Assembly (NCBI GenBank): GCA_039519185.1
Contig: CM076846.1
Location: 73,884,818 to 73,948,817, forward strand
Source: Astragalus membranaceus
Lineage: Eukaryota; Streptophyta; Magnoliopsida; Fabales; Fabaceae
Length of the DNA: 64,000 bases
Reading direction: 5' to 3'
Shown here: positions 33,645 to 46,265 of the stretch, piece after piece
How the letters are laid out: every line of letters starts with the position of its first letter
How positions within the stretch are numbered: position 1 is the first letter of the stretch
The notes under the pieces: generated by a model
The model's input: only the letters and a program-made list of their open reading frames with translations
Database searches by the model: none
What the model was told of the DNA's origin: nothing
Translations under genes and position numbers: made by a program

Positions 33645-36065
33645 TGTAACACCCCTAATTTTTAAAGACTCGTATTATAGTATCTAGGACCGAGTAATTA
33701 TTTATGGGAATAATTATTCGTGTCCCGGGTATTTATAGTCGAGGAAATCCTCAAAATAACCCCCATTCTCTAATTAATTGTGCTTAGTCATAATTTAATT
33801 AGGCATTCTTAAGCTGAAGGGAAATTTGGAGATTTCACACCCTTTCATATAAACTCAGCCACTTAAATCATTTTTCCTCATTATTCTGAAAAACAGAAAA
33901 ACTGAAACAGAGGAGCAAGGGGGAGAGGGGCGCGACTTGGAGGAAGGAAAGGAGGAGAGGGATCCAAATTCTCTTCATGCATGTGAGTGTTCTTACTTCT
34001 TTGTCACTCCATTTTCCATTCTGGTTCCATTAAGCCTATTATCAGAACCTGATTCTTCCCCAATCTCCTTGTCCATTTTCGGGTTGAAGCTCCAATGATG
34101 AAGATGGTGGAATTCTGAGTTTATTATGGCTATCATCTTCTGTACCAGCTGAAGGAAAGGTCATCCTAGTCTTATATTTCGAGTTGGAGGAAGTTCATTC
34201 AGTTGGAGCTGTGTTTCAGTAGCTGTAGTGGGTGATTTTGTTGGTGCCTTCGGTCCTCGCTCGATAGTCCCTTGATTTCGGCTATATCGTGTTTCGGTTG
34301 GAGTTCTCGGTGCTAACGTCATAACGGTGAGTCTTACTCACGAATAGGGAATGAAAAGAGTTGAATATTTTGAATATTTTGAACTGTTTGTGTATTCCGA
34401 AAATCTGTTTAAAACCGAGTCCCGAAGATTTCGAAAACAAATTCCGACTTTTCGCAAAAATACCTCTTTTCGTTTTATGAAAATCATGATACGATTGAAA
34501 GGATTTTGGTGATAATTTATGTATTGGATATATATCTGGAATATTGCCAATTTTCTGGGTTTCAGGTGGAACGGAAATTAGGAATCGAATCGAGAGCGAA
34601 CGGAGAACGAAAGTGAGAAAATTTCGAGTTGAGCATCAGTACTGGAAGTTCTGTCCAGTCGCGCGCCATTCACGCGCAGGTCGCGCGCCGCGCGCCACTC
34701 CTGGATTTGGGTTCTGTCCATTCGCGCGCCGTTTACGTGGGAGTTGCGCGCCGTGCGTGATTCTGGGCTGCGCTTCTGTCAAGTCGCGCGCCAGTCACGC
34801 GTGGGTTGCACGCCGCGCGCCACTGTGACCCTTTTGATGCGTAATTCCGTTTTTCTCGTTCAACGCTCCGTTCAATCCCGAACCTTTCCTAATCCCTTCC
34901 TCAAACTATTTTAAAGCTACCAACCTATTGGAAACCTAATTTCAAACCGCTCAAACTATATTTTGAAAAAGAGTCTTGAAACCTATTTTGGTCGAGAACG
35001 AAAACCCTAGATTACGTGTGAGCACACCGAGTAATGGTTGGGCTGAACTTATATATGTATATAAGACCTGGAATTGATTATAATTCTGGAAGTTAATAGA
35101 ACTCTTCATAAACGGACTATGAAATGAAATAGAATATGTATCATAAGCTTTTGTTTGATCCTTTGGTGATCGTTGATATGTATTGTCGTATATATCGTTC
35201 GTTGGGTGACGACCTGACAAGTAGTATACTAGAGAGGGTAGTCATGACCCCTTATCTAGGCCCTGTATGTGTTTTGGCGTGGTCAACTCACGGGTTTCCG
35301 GGATGAGCGGGGTTTCGCCGTCGGATTATACTAAGCAATTGAATAATAAGGTATTAGTGTGCCGGGATGAGCGGGGTGTCGCCGTCGGATTACACTAAAC
35401 AAATTAATTATATGATTGTGTGCCGGGACGAGTGAAGTTTCGCCGTCGGTTTACACTAATCAACAAATATAATCTCCGGTATTCGTGGTTATTCACAACC
35501 GGCTGTCCCTCATAAAACATAAAGACTTGTTTGATTGGACTCGACTTGTTGAGATTTGTGGCAAGGTTCACGATCAACAATTCGCTGTAACATGTTCGTT
35601 ATTAATATGATTGTTAACGGTTTGACAATTGAACCGAGTGTCGGTGAGGGGGCACGGTAGGACTCACTGAGATAATGTTATCTCACCCAATCATATGTTG
35701 TTGTTTTTCAGCTAAGCAGGGAAAAATGAAGGCTATTGTGCACGAGTAGTGCTATGCTCTTGGAGATGTCGAAGACCTAGCTGTTTTCCCTTATTGTTAT
35801 TGTACCTTTGGGTTGTACGAACTTGTGTTGTATAAGTTGTATAAAACTTCTTTCAGTTTCTGTTTTATGTATTGGACTCGGATGTTGTACTCCGATCGGT
35901 TGTATGCCGAATGACTTCTATTGTATGAAGTGTTATTATTCCGATCTTATGTTTATTTCGGAAAAAGTTTATTGGTCCAATTATAAGCAGGAACTGTGTC
36001 CTCTGATTATTCCGCTAGTTGTGTATTTCAGTGCTTCTACATGTTAGAAATATCGGGGTGTTACA
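33645..36065 (+). repeat. Tekay 5' LTR (2421 bp)
   Basis: A TATA-like CATATAAAC is at 33846-33854. It includes a CpG-dense GCGCGCC block (34650-34825) and a three-copy repeat with GCCGGGATGAGCGGGGT and CGCCGTCGG (35296-35455). Short ORFs in the LTR are not genes. Confidence 0.92.
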
Positions 36066-36067
36066 TT

Positions 36068-36079
36068 TGGTATCAGAGC
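36068..36079 (+). other. Tekay primer-binding site (tRNA-iMet type)
   Basis: TGGTATCAGAGC two bases after the LTR end, the common plant Ty1/Ty3 PBS complementary to initiator tRNA-Met. Confidence 0.92.
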
Positions 36080-36202
36080 GGTTCGACCTAGTCGGACTTA
36101 GCCATTAAGAGTTCTTTGAGTCTTCTAAGTCTGATTTTTCCTAGTATGCTATTAGAGTTTAGCCTGATCAACTAAAACACTTTGTGCATACTTTGCAGAA
36201 TC

Positions 36203-39200
36203 ATGGCTGGAAGAAATCGAAGGAATGCTGCCCCAGAAGATCCTCAGCACGAATGGATGCAGAACGTCATTGAAAATCAACAAAAGATGATGAATGACAT
36301 GATACTTCTGCAACAACAACAAGCTCAACCTCAACCACAGAATGAGCAAGCTCCTATGCCTCAGGAAGACCCGCATAGGGCATACTTTAAGTTCTTGAAG
36401 ATGAAACCTCCAATCTTCAAGGGAGAATCCGATGTTATGAAAGCTCACTTCTGGGTTGATGCAATGGAGAGGATCTTTGTAACTCTGCAGTGTACTGAGG
36501 AAGAGAAGGTACTGTGTGCTGCCAATGCTCTAGACGAGGATACCCACACATGGTGGACAAATGCACGTAGAATGATGCAACTTCAAGGGACTCCGCTTCA
36601 GTGGACGAACTTCAAGGAAATGTTTTTGGGTCACTATTTTCCGGAATCTGAAAGGTTGGCTAAGCAGATGGAATTTGTCAGCCTAAAGCAAGGGGAAATG
36701 ACTGTAGGTCAATATGCGGCTAAGTTTGAAAGATTGTCACAGTTCTATGAACTGGGTACTCATGCTCCGGATGACAAATGGAAGAGAGTGATGTTCAAGC
36801 AAGGTCTAAGGGGGGATGTGAACCAAGGTCTCAGTTCATATGCCATGACCTCATATCCTGCTCTTGTCGAACAAGCTCACGCAGCGAAAAGTGATCTCAA
36901 GAAAATGTATGCTGAGAGAAGAGGTTTTTGGAATGAAAAGAAAAGGAGTAATGAATCATCTTCTGCAAACCCTAGGTATAAGGGAAATGGTAACAAGGGG
37001 AAGCAAGCCCAATCAAGCAATGCTGTTGGGAGACATAAGTGTGGGACTTGCAACAGGTATCATTCGGGGAAGTGTCAATCAGAGACAAAGCCAAATCAGT
37101 GCTATGTATGCAAGGAGGTGGGTCACTATGCCAACAACTGTCCAGCAAGGAAAGCTTACTCTGAGACCCCAGATGCCCCTAGGCAACATCGGGTCAACAC
37201 ATTGGATGGGGATACCGTCAAATCATCAGATAATCTCATAAGGGGTACAGGTTTTATTCTTAATCAGTCTGTTGATATACTATATGACTCTGGTGCCACA
37301 CATTGTTTTATCTCCGAAGCTTGTGCTAATCGGGTAGGATTGGTTGTTTCACCCATATCCGAGCCGATCTCTATTCTCACTGCTGCCATGGGTCGTGTAC
37401 GAACCCAATCTATGTGTAGTAATTGTGTTTTGGTTATCGGGAGACGTGAGTTCACCATTGACTTCATATGCTTGCCTATGAGGAAAATGGAAGTTATTAT
37501 AGGAATGAATTGGATGGTCAACAATCATGTGACCATTGACTGCTACAACCGTTCCATTGGTTTTCCTTCTGAAGATGCTGATATTTCCTTCATGTCTGCC
37601 AACAAATCCATATATCAAGGTGCGGAAGCTTTTGTCATTATCTTGTCTGCCTCAACTGAAACCGGTTTAGACTTGTCTTCGGTTCAGGTTGTCAATGAAT
37701 TTCTTGATGTATTTCCTGAGGAAGTTTCCTCTTTGCCTCCTGAACGTGAAATTGAATTCTCTATAGATTTGGCGCCGGGTGCGGGGCCAGTATCTATAGC
37801 TCCTTATCGAATGTCGCCTCTTGAATTAAAAGAGTTGAAGTCTCAGTTGGAAGAATTAATCTCTAAAGAGTTTATAAGGCCGAGCGCTTCTCCATGGGGT
37901 GCTCCGGTGCTATTGGTGAAGAAGACAGATGGAAGCATGAGGTTATGCATCGACTATCGTCATCTTAACAAGATAACTATCAAGAACAAGTATCCATTGC
38001 CAAGGATAGATGACTTGCTTGACCAGCTCAGAGGTGCTAAAGTCTTCTCCAAACTTGATCTAAGGTCAGGATACCATCAGATCAGGGTAAGAGCCTTAGA
38101 CATTCCGAAGACCGCTTTTCGTACGAGGTAGGGACACTACGAGTTTGTGGTGATGCCCTTCGGATTGACTAACGCTCCTGCCGTGTTCATGGATTACATG
38201 AACAGAGTATTCCATTCCTACTTAGATCAATTTGTGGTTGTGTTCATTGATGATATCTTGGTTTACTCCAAGTCAATTGAGGAGCATACCCAGCATCTCA
38301 GATTTGTCTTAGGAGTACTCCGAGGGAAGCAGCTCTATTCCAAGCCGTCCAAGTGTGACTTTTGGATGTCGGAAGTTAAGTTTTTGGGTCATGTGATTTC
38401 TGAGGAAGGAGTTGCAGTAGATCCTAGTAAAGTGGAAGCGGTGTTGAATTGGGAGCGACCGACATCAGTGACTGAGATAAGAAGCTTCTTGGGTTTGGCC
38501 GGATATTACAGAAGGTTTATCGAAGGCTTTTCACAATTGGTTCTTCCACTTACTCGATTGACTCGCAAGAACCAACCGTTTACTTGGGATGCTGATTGTG
38601 AAGAGTGTTTTCTCGGATTAAAGGAGAAGTTGACTTCTGCTCCGATTCTAATTCTTCCAGATCCGTCATTGGGATTTCAGATTTACAGTGATGCCTCCGG
38701 GAAGGGTTTAGGATGCGTCCTTATGCAGAATCAGCATGTGGTAGCCTATGCATCTAGGCAATTGAAGACGCATGAGCGGAATTACCCGACTCACGATTTG
38801 GAACTTGCAGCAATTGTGTTTGCATTAAAGATTTGGAGACATTACCTCTACGGTTCTCGTTTCGAAGTCTTTAGTGATCACAAAAGCTTGAAGTATTTGT
38901 TTGATCAAAAGGAGTTGAATAATAGACAAAGAAGGTGGACCGAGCTTTTAAAAGATTATGACTTCGAGTTGAAGTATCACCCTGGGAAAGCAAATGTGGT
39001 AGTTGATGCTCTGAGCCGAAAAACGATTCACACGGCAAAGCTAATGGTGCATGAAATGGCCCTGCTAGAATCTTTCAGAGACATGAACCTCAAGGTAGCA
39101 AGGAAGAAGGACCGACTGGTGTTGCGACATATTCAGGTTACTAGTATGTTGCGGGAGCAAATCCGTGTGGCCCAAGAAGCGGATGTGAAGCTACAATCTC

Positions 39201-40627
39201 TAAGAGGGTCACCGGATTTCACTGAGGATAGTGATGGTGTCTTATGCTTTAAAGGCAAAATTTTTATACCGAATGACCTGGAAGTCAAAGGTCAAGTTTT
39301 GGAAGAAGCTCACAGAAGTAAGTATTCTGTACATCCTGGATCTACCAAGATGTACCGAGATTTGAAGACGCTGTATTGGTGGCCTGGGATGAAGGCCGAA
39401 GTTGCTGAATTCGTTTCTCGGTGCTTAACCTGTCAGAAGGTTAAGGCGGAACACCGAAGGCCAGGTGGTCAGTTGCAACCGTTGGATATTCCTGTTTGGA
39501 AATGGGAAGATATCTCTATGGATTTTGTTATGGGTTTGCCGAGGTCGCAGGCCGGCAATGATTCTATTTGGGTAGTAGTGGACCGATTAACAAAATCTGC
39601 TCACTTTATCCCTGTTCGTTCGAATTTCAAAGTGTCAAGGTTGGCCGAGGAATATATGAAGAACATCGTCAGACTGCATGGAGTTCCGACTACTATAGTG
39701 TCAGACAGAGATCCTAAGTTTACATCTAGGTTTTGGAGAGCGCTAAATGAAGATATGGGAACGAGAGTACTTCTTAGCACGGCTTATCATCCTCAGACGG
39801 ATGGTCAGACAGAGAGGACCATTCAGACTCTAGAAGATATGTTGCGGGCATGTGTATTGGATAACGGTAAGAAGTGGGAAGATCATCTTCCATTGATTGA
39901 ATTCGCTTACAACAACAGTTACCACTCAAGCATCGGTATGGCACCGTTCGAGGCACTTTATGGGAGGAAGTGCAGGACCCCACTATGTTGGTACGATATC
40001 GGTGAGAACAAGTTTTTGGGGCCGGACATGGTCCGAGAGACTACGGAAAGGGTCAAATTAATTCGAGAAAGGATGAAGGTCGCACAGAGTAGACAAAAGA
40101 GCTACGCCGACAACCGAAGGAGACCGTTGGAGTGTGAGATTGGTGATCATGTATTTCTGAAAGTTTCTCCAACTATAGGCACGGGTAGAGCCTTACGAAC
40201 GAAGAAACTCAGCCCTCGGTACGTTGGACCTTTCCAAATTATCGAGCGCGTTGGGCCACTTGCGTATCGTCTTGCCTTATCTCCTGCTCTATCCAATCTA
40301 CATGATGTCTTTCATGTATCTCAGCTGAGAAAATATATCCCTGATCCACTTCAGCCGCTGAGTGTCGATGAGATCGATCTTCGACCAGATTTATCCTTCC
40401 AACCTCATCCTAGCTATATCTTGGAGCGTGGTATGAAAGCTCTGCGTTCTCGAACAATTCCGATTGTCAAGGTAGTCTGGGATGGTTTCACAGCTGAGGA
40501 GGCCACTTGGGAGTTGGAGGAGGACATGCGGACTCGCTATCCATATCTTTTCTCTAAGGTGCGTCCTGTCAATTTTGAGGACAAAATTTTTAAAAGTTGG
40601 GGAGATTGTAACACCCCTAATTTTTAA
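36203..40627 (+). pseudogene. Tekay gag-pol polyprotein with one nonsense codon
   Basis: One continuous frame from ATG 36203 (MAGRNRRNAAPED), the first good start after the PBS, to a stop at 40625-40627 just inside the 3' LTR. Domains: Gag capsid (about 36430-36850), CCHC knuckle CYVCKEVGHYANNC near 37101, protease YDSGATHCFIS near 37284, RT (LDLRSGYHQIRV; FIDDILVYS near 38240), RNase H (YSDASGKGLGCVL near 38690), integrase zinc finger (VHPG, CLTCQK), catalytic triad in MDFVMGLP, SDRDPKF and GQTERT, and a C-terminal chromodomain (EATWELEEDMRTRYP). A TAG at 38129-38131 falls between TAFRTR and GHYEF in RT, where a Tyr is usual. It separates gag-protease and the RT palm start from the rest. No frameshift was seen elsewhere. 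Confidence 0.93.
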
Positions 40628-43029
40628 AGACTCGTATTATAGTATCTAGGACCGAGTAATTATTTATGGGAATAAATATTCGTGTCCCGGGTATTTATAG
40701 TCGAGGAAATCCTCAAAATAACCCCCATTCTCTAATTAATTGTGCTTAGTCATAATTTAATTAGGCATTCTTAAGCTGAAGGGAAATTTGGAGATTTCAC
40801 ACCCTTTCATATAAACTCAGCCACTTAAATCATTTTTCCTCATTATTCTGAAAAACAGAAAAACTGAAACAGAGGAGCAAGGGGGAGAGGGGCGCGACTT
40901 GGAGGAAGGAAAGGAGGAGAGGGATCCAAATTCTCTTCATGCATGTGAGTGTTCTTACTTCTTTGTCACTCCATTTTCCATTCTGGTTCCATTAAGCCTA
41001 TTATCAGAACCTGATTCTTCCCCAATCTCCTTGTCCATTTTCGGGTTGAAGCTCCAATGATGAAGATGGTGGAATTCTGAGTTTATTATGGCTTGCATGT
41101 TCTGTACCAGCTGAAGGAAAGGGCATCCTAGTCTTATATTTCGAGTTGGAGGAAGTTCATTCAGTTGGAGCTGTGTTTCAGTAGCTGTAGTGGGTGATTT
41201 TGTTGGTGCCTTCGGTCCTCGCTTGATAGTCCCTTGATTTCGGCTATATCGTGTTTCGGTTGGAGTTCTCGGTGCTAACGTCATAACGGTGAGTCTTACT
41301 CACGAATAGGGAATGAAAAGAGTTGAATATTTTGAATATTTTGAACTGTTTGTGTATTCCGAAAATCTGTTTAAAACCGAGTCCCGAAGATTTCGAAAAC
41401 AAATTCTGACTTTTCGCAAAAATACCTCTTTTCGTTTTATGAAAATCATGATACGATTGAAAGGATTTTGGTGATAATTTTTGTATTGGATATATATATC
41501 TGGAATATTGCCAATTTTCTGGGTTTCAGGTGGAACGGAAATTAGGAATCGAATCGAGAGCGAACGGAGAACGAAAGTGAGAAAATTTCGAGTTGAGCAT
41601 CAGTACTGGAAGTTCTGTCTAGTCGCGCACCATTGGCGCGCAGGTCGCGCGCCGCGCGCCACTCCTGGATTTGGGTTCTGTCCATTCGCTCGCCGTTCAC
41701 GCGGGAGTTGCGCGCCGTGCGTGATTCTGGGCTGCGCTTCTGTCAAGTCGCGCGCCAGTCACGCGTGGGTTGCGCGCCGCGCGCCACTCTGACCCTCTTG
41801 ATGCGAAATTCCGTTTTTCTCGTTCAACGCTCCGTTCAATCCCGAACCTTTCCTAATCCCTTCCTCAAACTATTTTAAAGCTACCAACCTATTGGAAACC
41901 TAATTTCAAACCGTTCAAACTATATTTTGAAAAAGAGTCTTGAAACCTATTTTGGTCTTGAACGAAAACCCTAGATTACGTGTGAGCACACCGAGTAATG
42001 GTTGGGCTGAACTTATATATGGATATAAGACCTGGAATTGATTATAATTCTGGAAGTTAATAGAACTCTTCATAAACGGACTATGAAATGAAATAGAATA
42101 TGTATCATAAGCTTATGTTTGATCCTTTGGTGATCGTTGATATGTATTGTCGTATATATCGTTCGTTGGGTGATGACCTGACAAGTAGTATACTAGAGAG
42201 GGTAGTCATGACCCCTTATCTAGGCCCTGTATGTGTTTTGGTGTGGTCAACTCACGGGTTTCCGGGATGAGCGGGGTTTCGCCGTCGGATTATACTAAGC
42301 AATTGAATAATAAGGTATTAGTGTGCCGGGATGAGCGGGGTGTCGCCGTCGGATTACACTAAACAAATTAATTATATGATTGTGTGCCAGGATGAGTGAA
42401 GTTTCGCCGTCGGTTTACACTAATCAACAAATATAATCTCCGGTATTCGTGGTTATTCACAACCGGCTGTCCCTCATAAAACATAAAGACTTGTTTGATT
42501 GGACTCGACTTGTTGAGATTTATGGCAAGGTTCACGATCAACAATTCGCTGTAACATGTTCGTTATTAATATGATTGTTAACGGTTTGACAATTGAACCG
42601 AGTGTCGGTGAGGGGGCACGGTAGGACTCACTGAGATAATGTTATCTCACCCAATCATATGTTGTTGTTTTTCAGCTAAGCAGGGAAAAAGGATGGCTAT
42701 TGTGCACGAGTAGTGCTATGCTCTTGGAGACGTCGAAGACCTAGCTGTTTTCCCTTATTGTTATTGTACCTTTGGGTTGTACGAACTTGTGTTGTATAAG
42801 TTGTATAAACCTTATTTCAGTTTCTGTTTTATGTATTGGACTCGGATGTTGTACTCCGATCGGTTGTATGCCGAATGACTTCTATTGTATGAAGTGTTAT
42901 TATTCCGATCTTATGTTTATTTCGGAAAAAGTTTGTTGGTCCAATTATAAGCAGGAACTGTGTCCTCTGATTATTCCGCTAGTTGTTCATTTCGGTGCTT
43001 CTACATGTTAGAAATACCGGGGTGTTACA
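40607..43029 (+). repeat. Tekay 3' LTR (2423 bp)
   Basis: Near-identical copy of 33645-36065, with scattered substitutions such as the changed bases near 41093 and 41224. Followed by the target duplication GCAAA. Confidence 0.92.
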
Positions 43030-43034
43030 GCAAA

Positions 43035-45250
43035 CAGTGAGACCGAATCGCTTTTGTGGACTAGGTTGTGTTTTAAAAACATGGGCTTGCAACCAAAAGG
43101 GGGTGCTGTTTTACTAGAACGCGGGGGTGCAAACAGTGAGACCGGATCGCTTTGGAGCTTGGTTGTGTTGTTTTTCGAAAATGGGCTTGCAGCCAAAAAG
43201 GGGTGCTGTTTTACTAAGACGCGGGGGTGCAAACAGCGATTTTACGTTAAAAAAAAAACGATTGCTTAATTTTTCTTTTTTTTACCACCTTACTAACATA
43301 ACCTAACACATATGATTTGCGAATTTATAAAGAAAATTTCTTTTTTTTTTTTGAAATGATTGTCATAGTTGTTATCTTGAAAGGAGGTGTTTTTACTTTT
43401 TTTTTTTGGAAAAATGATTATTTTTAAGAAGGTGCTATTACTGTTTTTTTTGGAAAAATGATTATTTTGAAAAAAAAAAGTGCTTTTGCGGCCGTTTTTT
43501 TTAGGAAAAGGATTATTATTATTATTTATTTTTTATTTATAAAAAGGGGTAGTGGTATTAGTAACCATTTAAAAAAAACAACATTTTTAGTGTTATTATT
43601 TTAAAAGAAACTTCATTTTATAAAACAGAATATCTTATTATAAATGATTTTTTTGATTTTTTTTGAAAATAACCACTCTAATTCCTAAAATTCGAAAATA
43701 CAGCAACAAAAAATAAAAACAGCAATACTAAAAAATTTACAGCAACTAAGATAGAAAAAACAGCAATAATAAAAAAGTGTTACAGCAACTAAGATAGAAA
43801 AACAGTAGCCCTAAAAACGTTACAGTGACTAAAAATGAAAAAAAACAGCAACAATATATACAATAAAAGTAATTACAGCAGCTACAAAACTAAAAAATAC
43901 AGCAACAAATTCGAAATTACAGTACCTTAAAAAACCCGAAATGTTGAAAAAAATCTTTCCTTGGATCTCCTCAAAAATAGCAGAATGTAAACTAAAAAAA
44001 AAATTGTTTGTGAAAGGAGAAAAATAAGAACAGTGAACAAATCTCAACTGTTTTTTTTCTAAAAACCTAACCTCTCTTTTCTTTCTCTCTGAAAAACCTT
44101 TTCTTTTTTTTCGAAAATCTTTTTCTTTTTCTCCCTTTTTTTTCGAAAATCTCCTCCTCTTTTTTGGTCCATGGCAAGAACCCTATTTATACTAAAAGAT
44201 GGAATGCCTCCTTCAATTTTTTTTTGGACTGCTTTGTACAGTAGTTTGTTACTGTGGCTTGACATTTCGTGATGACTGAGAAGGATATGATGACCTAGGG
44301 TTTTGTGGAGAGTAGTTGGTGAAAGAGAAAAAAAACTTGTGAGAGGAGGGGAGAGTGAAATATGCGAAGGTATGGGGTAGACAGAGAAGGGAAATGATGG
44401 CTTGTGTGTGAGAGAGAAAAAAATCCGTGAGTGTGTGAGAGAAGAGGAATGGGGGCGTGAAAGGAGGAGAGCCATGTGAGGGAAATGAGTGTGTGAGTGT
44501 GGAAGAGAGAGAGAGCCGTGGGTGTGTAGGAGAGGGATTGGAGAAGAAGGATGAGTGAATGTGAGGAAAAAAAAAAGAGTGTATGAGTGGTAGGAGAGTG
44601 AGAGAGTGTCGTGAGTGTGTGAGAGAGGAAAGAGAAAGGGAAAGAGTGAGTGTGAGGGAAAAGAGTGGGAAGCGTGAGATAGGAGAGTGATGTGAGGGAA
44701 GTGATGTGAGTTAGGGTTTGGTGAAGGGAAGTGTGTGAGAGAGAGAGAGCCGTTGGGAGGGAAGTGGGAGGCGTGTATGGGGAAGTGGGAGGCGTGTGTG
44801 GGGAAGTGGGGATGCAAGTTTCAAGGAGGGAAAAGAGGGAAAGGTGGCCGACTTTTAGGGAGGAGAGAGGGAAGTAGCCGAATTTTTTTTAGGGTTTGGA
44901 AGGGGTGGAATTCGAATTAGGGTTTAGTTGGAGTGGGTTGGATGAAGTTGGGTTAGGGTTAGATGGATGGGTTAGGAGGGAGTTGGGTTGGGTTTGCGAA
45001 TTGGGCTGAATTTGGTGGAGGAAATGGGCTTCTGATGGCCCAATCCTGATTGCACCTCTATTTCCCTTTTTTACAGACCCCCCCATATGCTCCTTTGCCT
45101 ATTTTGTTTTGATACTTCTAATTATTATTTTTTCAAAGATTAAAACTTGTAGCAAACTAAAATAAAATATGACATGAACATAAAAAGAATATTATTTTTA
45201 TTGAAAAATAAAAATCTCTCAATTTAATCGGACAAAATTAGGGTATTACA
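43035..45250 (-). repeat. Ogre 5' LTR, promoter-proximal part
   Basis: Rest of the split LTR, ending GGGTATTACA at 45250. TATAAATA on the - strand at 44184-44191 is the likely promoter, so transcripts from it would have to cross the 9.4-kb Tekay insertion in antisense before reaching Ogre genes. Confidence 0.88.
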
Positions 45251-45672
45251 GTACCATATGGAATGTGCTCAATTACCATCCCTACCGCTACTACTTTCAA
45301 GGCACAACATACAACAAAACATAAATTATTACTCCCAGGCCATCAATACTGGTTGTTAATAATTTAGTCAAAATTCATTGATTATCATTTGTCAAAATTG
45401 TCTACGTAAACCTTTAATAACATTTTATATATTGAAAATTTATTTAGTACTGCCATTAAATCATCATATATTATATTATCTTGATATATTATATTATCTT
45501 GAGATATTAAAATTGTAACCAAAAAGAATCTTGATATATTAATTAATTAGAAATATTAATTGGAGCTACTCCATTTAATAACTATCTATAGACATCGAAA
45601 TTCATGAATCCAACCATTGAATTAAAATATTTTATTAAGTATATCAACTCATAAAACTTCTAAAAATATTTA

Positions 45673-46054
45673 AGGTTTAAATATCATTTTATTTCTTGCA
45701 AATATAGTATTTTTCGGTTTTAGTTCCCGTAAAAAAAATTATGATTTGTCCCTACAATTTCCAAAAATTCACTTTTATTCCCTCATGTATTTTTTGTGTT
45801 TTAAAAAGTCGACGTGGCTTCTTTTTTAATCCATGCAATTATAATAAATTTTCACTTTAGTCCCATGAATAATGCTAATTATTTTTTAGTCTCTAGGCAC
45901 GTAATAAAAAAAACGCTTAGCATTTTAAAACAAAAAACACTTGAGGGATTAAAAGTTTGTTTTGAAAATTGCAGGGACTAAAACGAAAAAAATAAATTAT
46001 AGGGACCTAAAACAAAAATTGATATATTTGTAAGGACTAAAATGATATTTAAAC
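45673..46054. mobile_element. Mutator-type MITE in gene copy B intron 3
   Basis: Terminal inverted repeat GTTTAAATATCATTTTA at both ends. Perfect 9-bp target duplication AAATATTTA at 45664-45672 and 46055-46063. No coding capacity. Absent from the matching intron of unit 2. Confidence 0.8.
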
Positions 46055-46211
46055 AAATATTTAATACTAGAGATTGCTTCACAAATGATAAGAATCCATT
46101 CTTATATATGATTTATCCTAATAGACAAAATATATGGTAAAATATTAAAAACGATCCGTTCTTTGTCCATAAAAAAGTAAAAAAAAACGATCCATTCTAA
46201 TTAAATTATAC

Positions 46212-46265
46212 CTTGAGAGTACCCCAAGTCATAGAATTCAACCATCTTGCCAGTAGGGGCATGTC
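46212..46265 (-). pseudogene. Pathogen-related protein copy B, exon 3 fragment
   Basis: 54 bp matching the end of exon 3 of the intact gene (49159-49212; GHAPTGKMVEFYGLGTLK region). It abuts sequence equal to intron 2 (from about 49636 in the intact copy), so most of exon 3 and its acceptor were deleted. The GTATAATT donor is kept. The stretch 45285-46211 is the copy's intron 3 and holds nothing else but the MITE. Confidence 0.8.

Larger units (their letters stand above)
33645..43029 (+). mobile_element. Tekay-clade chromovirus, nearly intact, inside the Ogre LTR
   Basis: 9385 bp with LTRs 33645-36065 and 40607-43029 and a perfect GCAAA target duplication (33640-33644, 43030-43034). The LTRs start TGTAACACCCC and end GGGGTGTTACA. 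The PBS follows at 36068 and a purine tract (AGTTGGGGAGA) ends at 40605. A single gag-pol frame fills the interior with one stop. LTRs differ by few changes, so this is the youngest large insertion in the nest. The Tekay label rests on the long LTRs, the TGTAACACCCC terminus and the C-terminal chromodomain. Confidence 0.93.
17568..45250 (-). mobile_element. Ogre-type (Tat lineage) giant Ty3/gypsy retrotransposon
   Basis: LTRs begin TGTAGCGACC and end GGGTATTACA on the + strand (17568-20808; 32619-33644 plus 43035-45250). A perfect GTACC target duplication flanks it at 17563-17567 and 45251-45255. Without the inserted Tekay element it is about 18.3 kb. On the - strand the order is 5' LTR, PBS, ORF1, gag-protease, a 200-nt intron, RT/RNase H/second RNase H/integrase, a tandem-repeat 3' UTR, polypurine tract (AAAGAGGGGCAGC at about 20809-20821) and 3' LTR. 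An extra ORF1 upstream of gag plus an intron between protease and RT are hallmarks of Ogre elements of legumes. Four in-frame stops and a disrupted 5' LTR make this copy non-autonomous. Confidence 0.9.
15049..45284. mobile_element. hAT-like element split by nested retrotransposons
   Basis: Left end TAGGGATGACAAT at 15049; the complement of the right end at 45284 is TAGGGATGGTAAT. An 8-bp target duplication with one mismatch flanks it: CCGCTATT 15041-15048 and CCGCTACT 45285-45292. Remaining pieces are 15049-15121, 17482-17567 and 45251-45284, together about 190 bp rich in GGGTACC and CCCG words, so it was a MITE-sized element without transposase. It sits in the last intron of gene copy B, and the Ogre landed in it. 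Confidence 0.7.

Noticed and set aside
34544..34828. Arg/Ala-rich 94-codon ORF, repeated at 41481-41792
   Set aside because: Lies in the Tekay LTRs and is driven by the CpG-rich repeat; not a gene.
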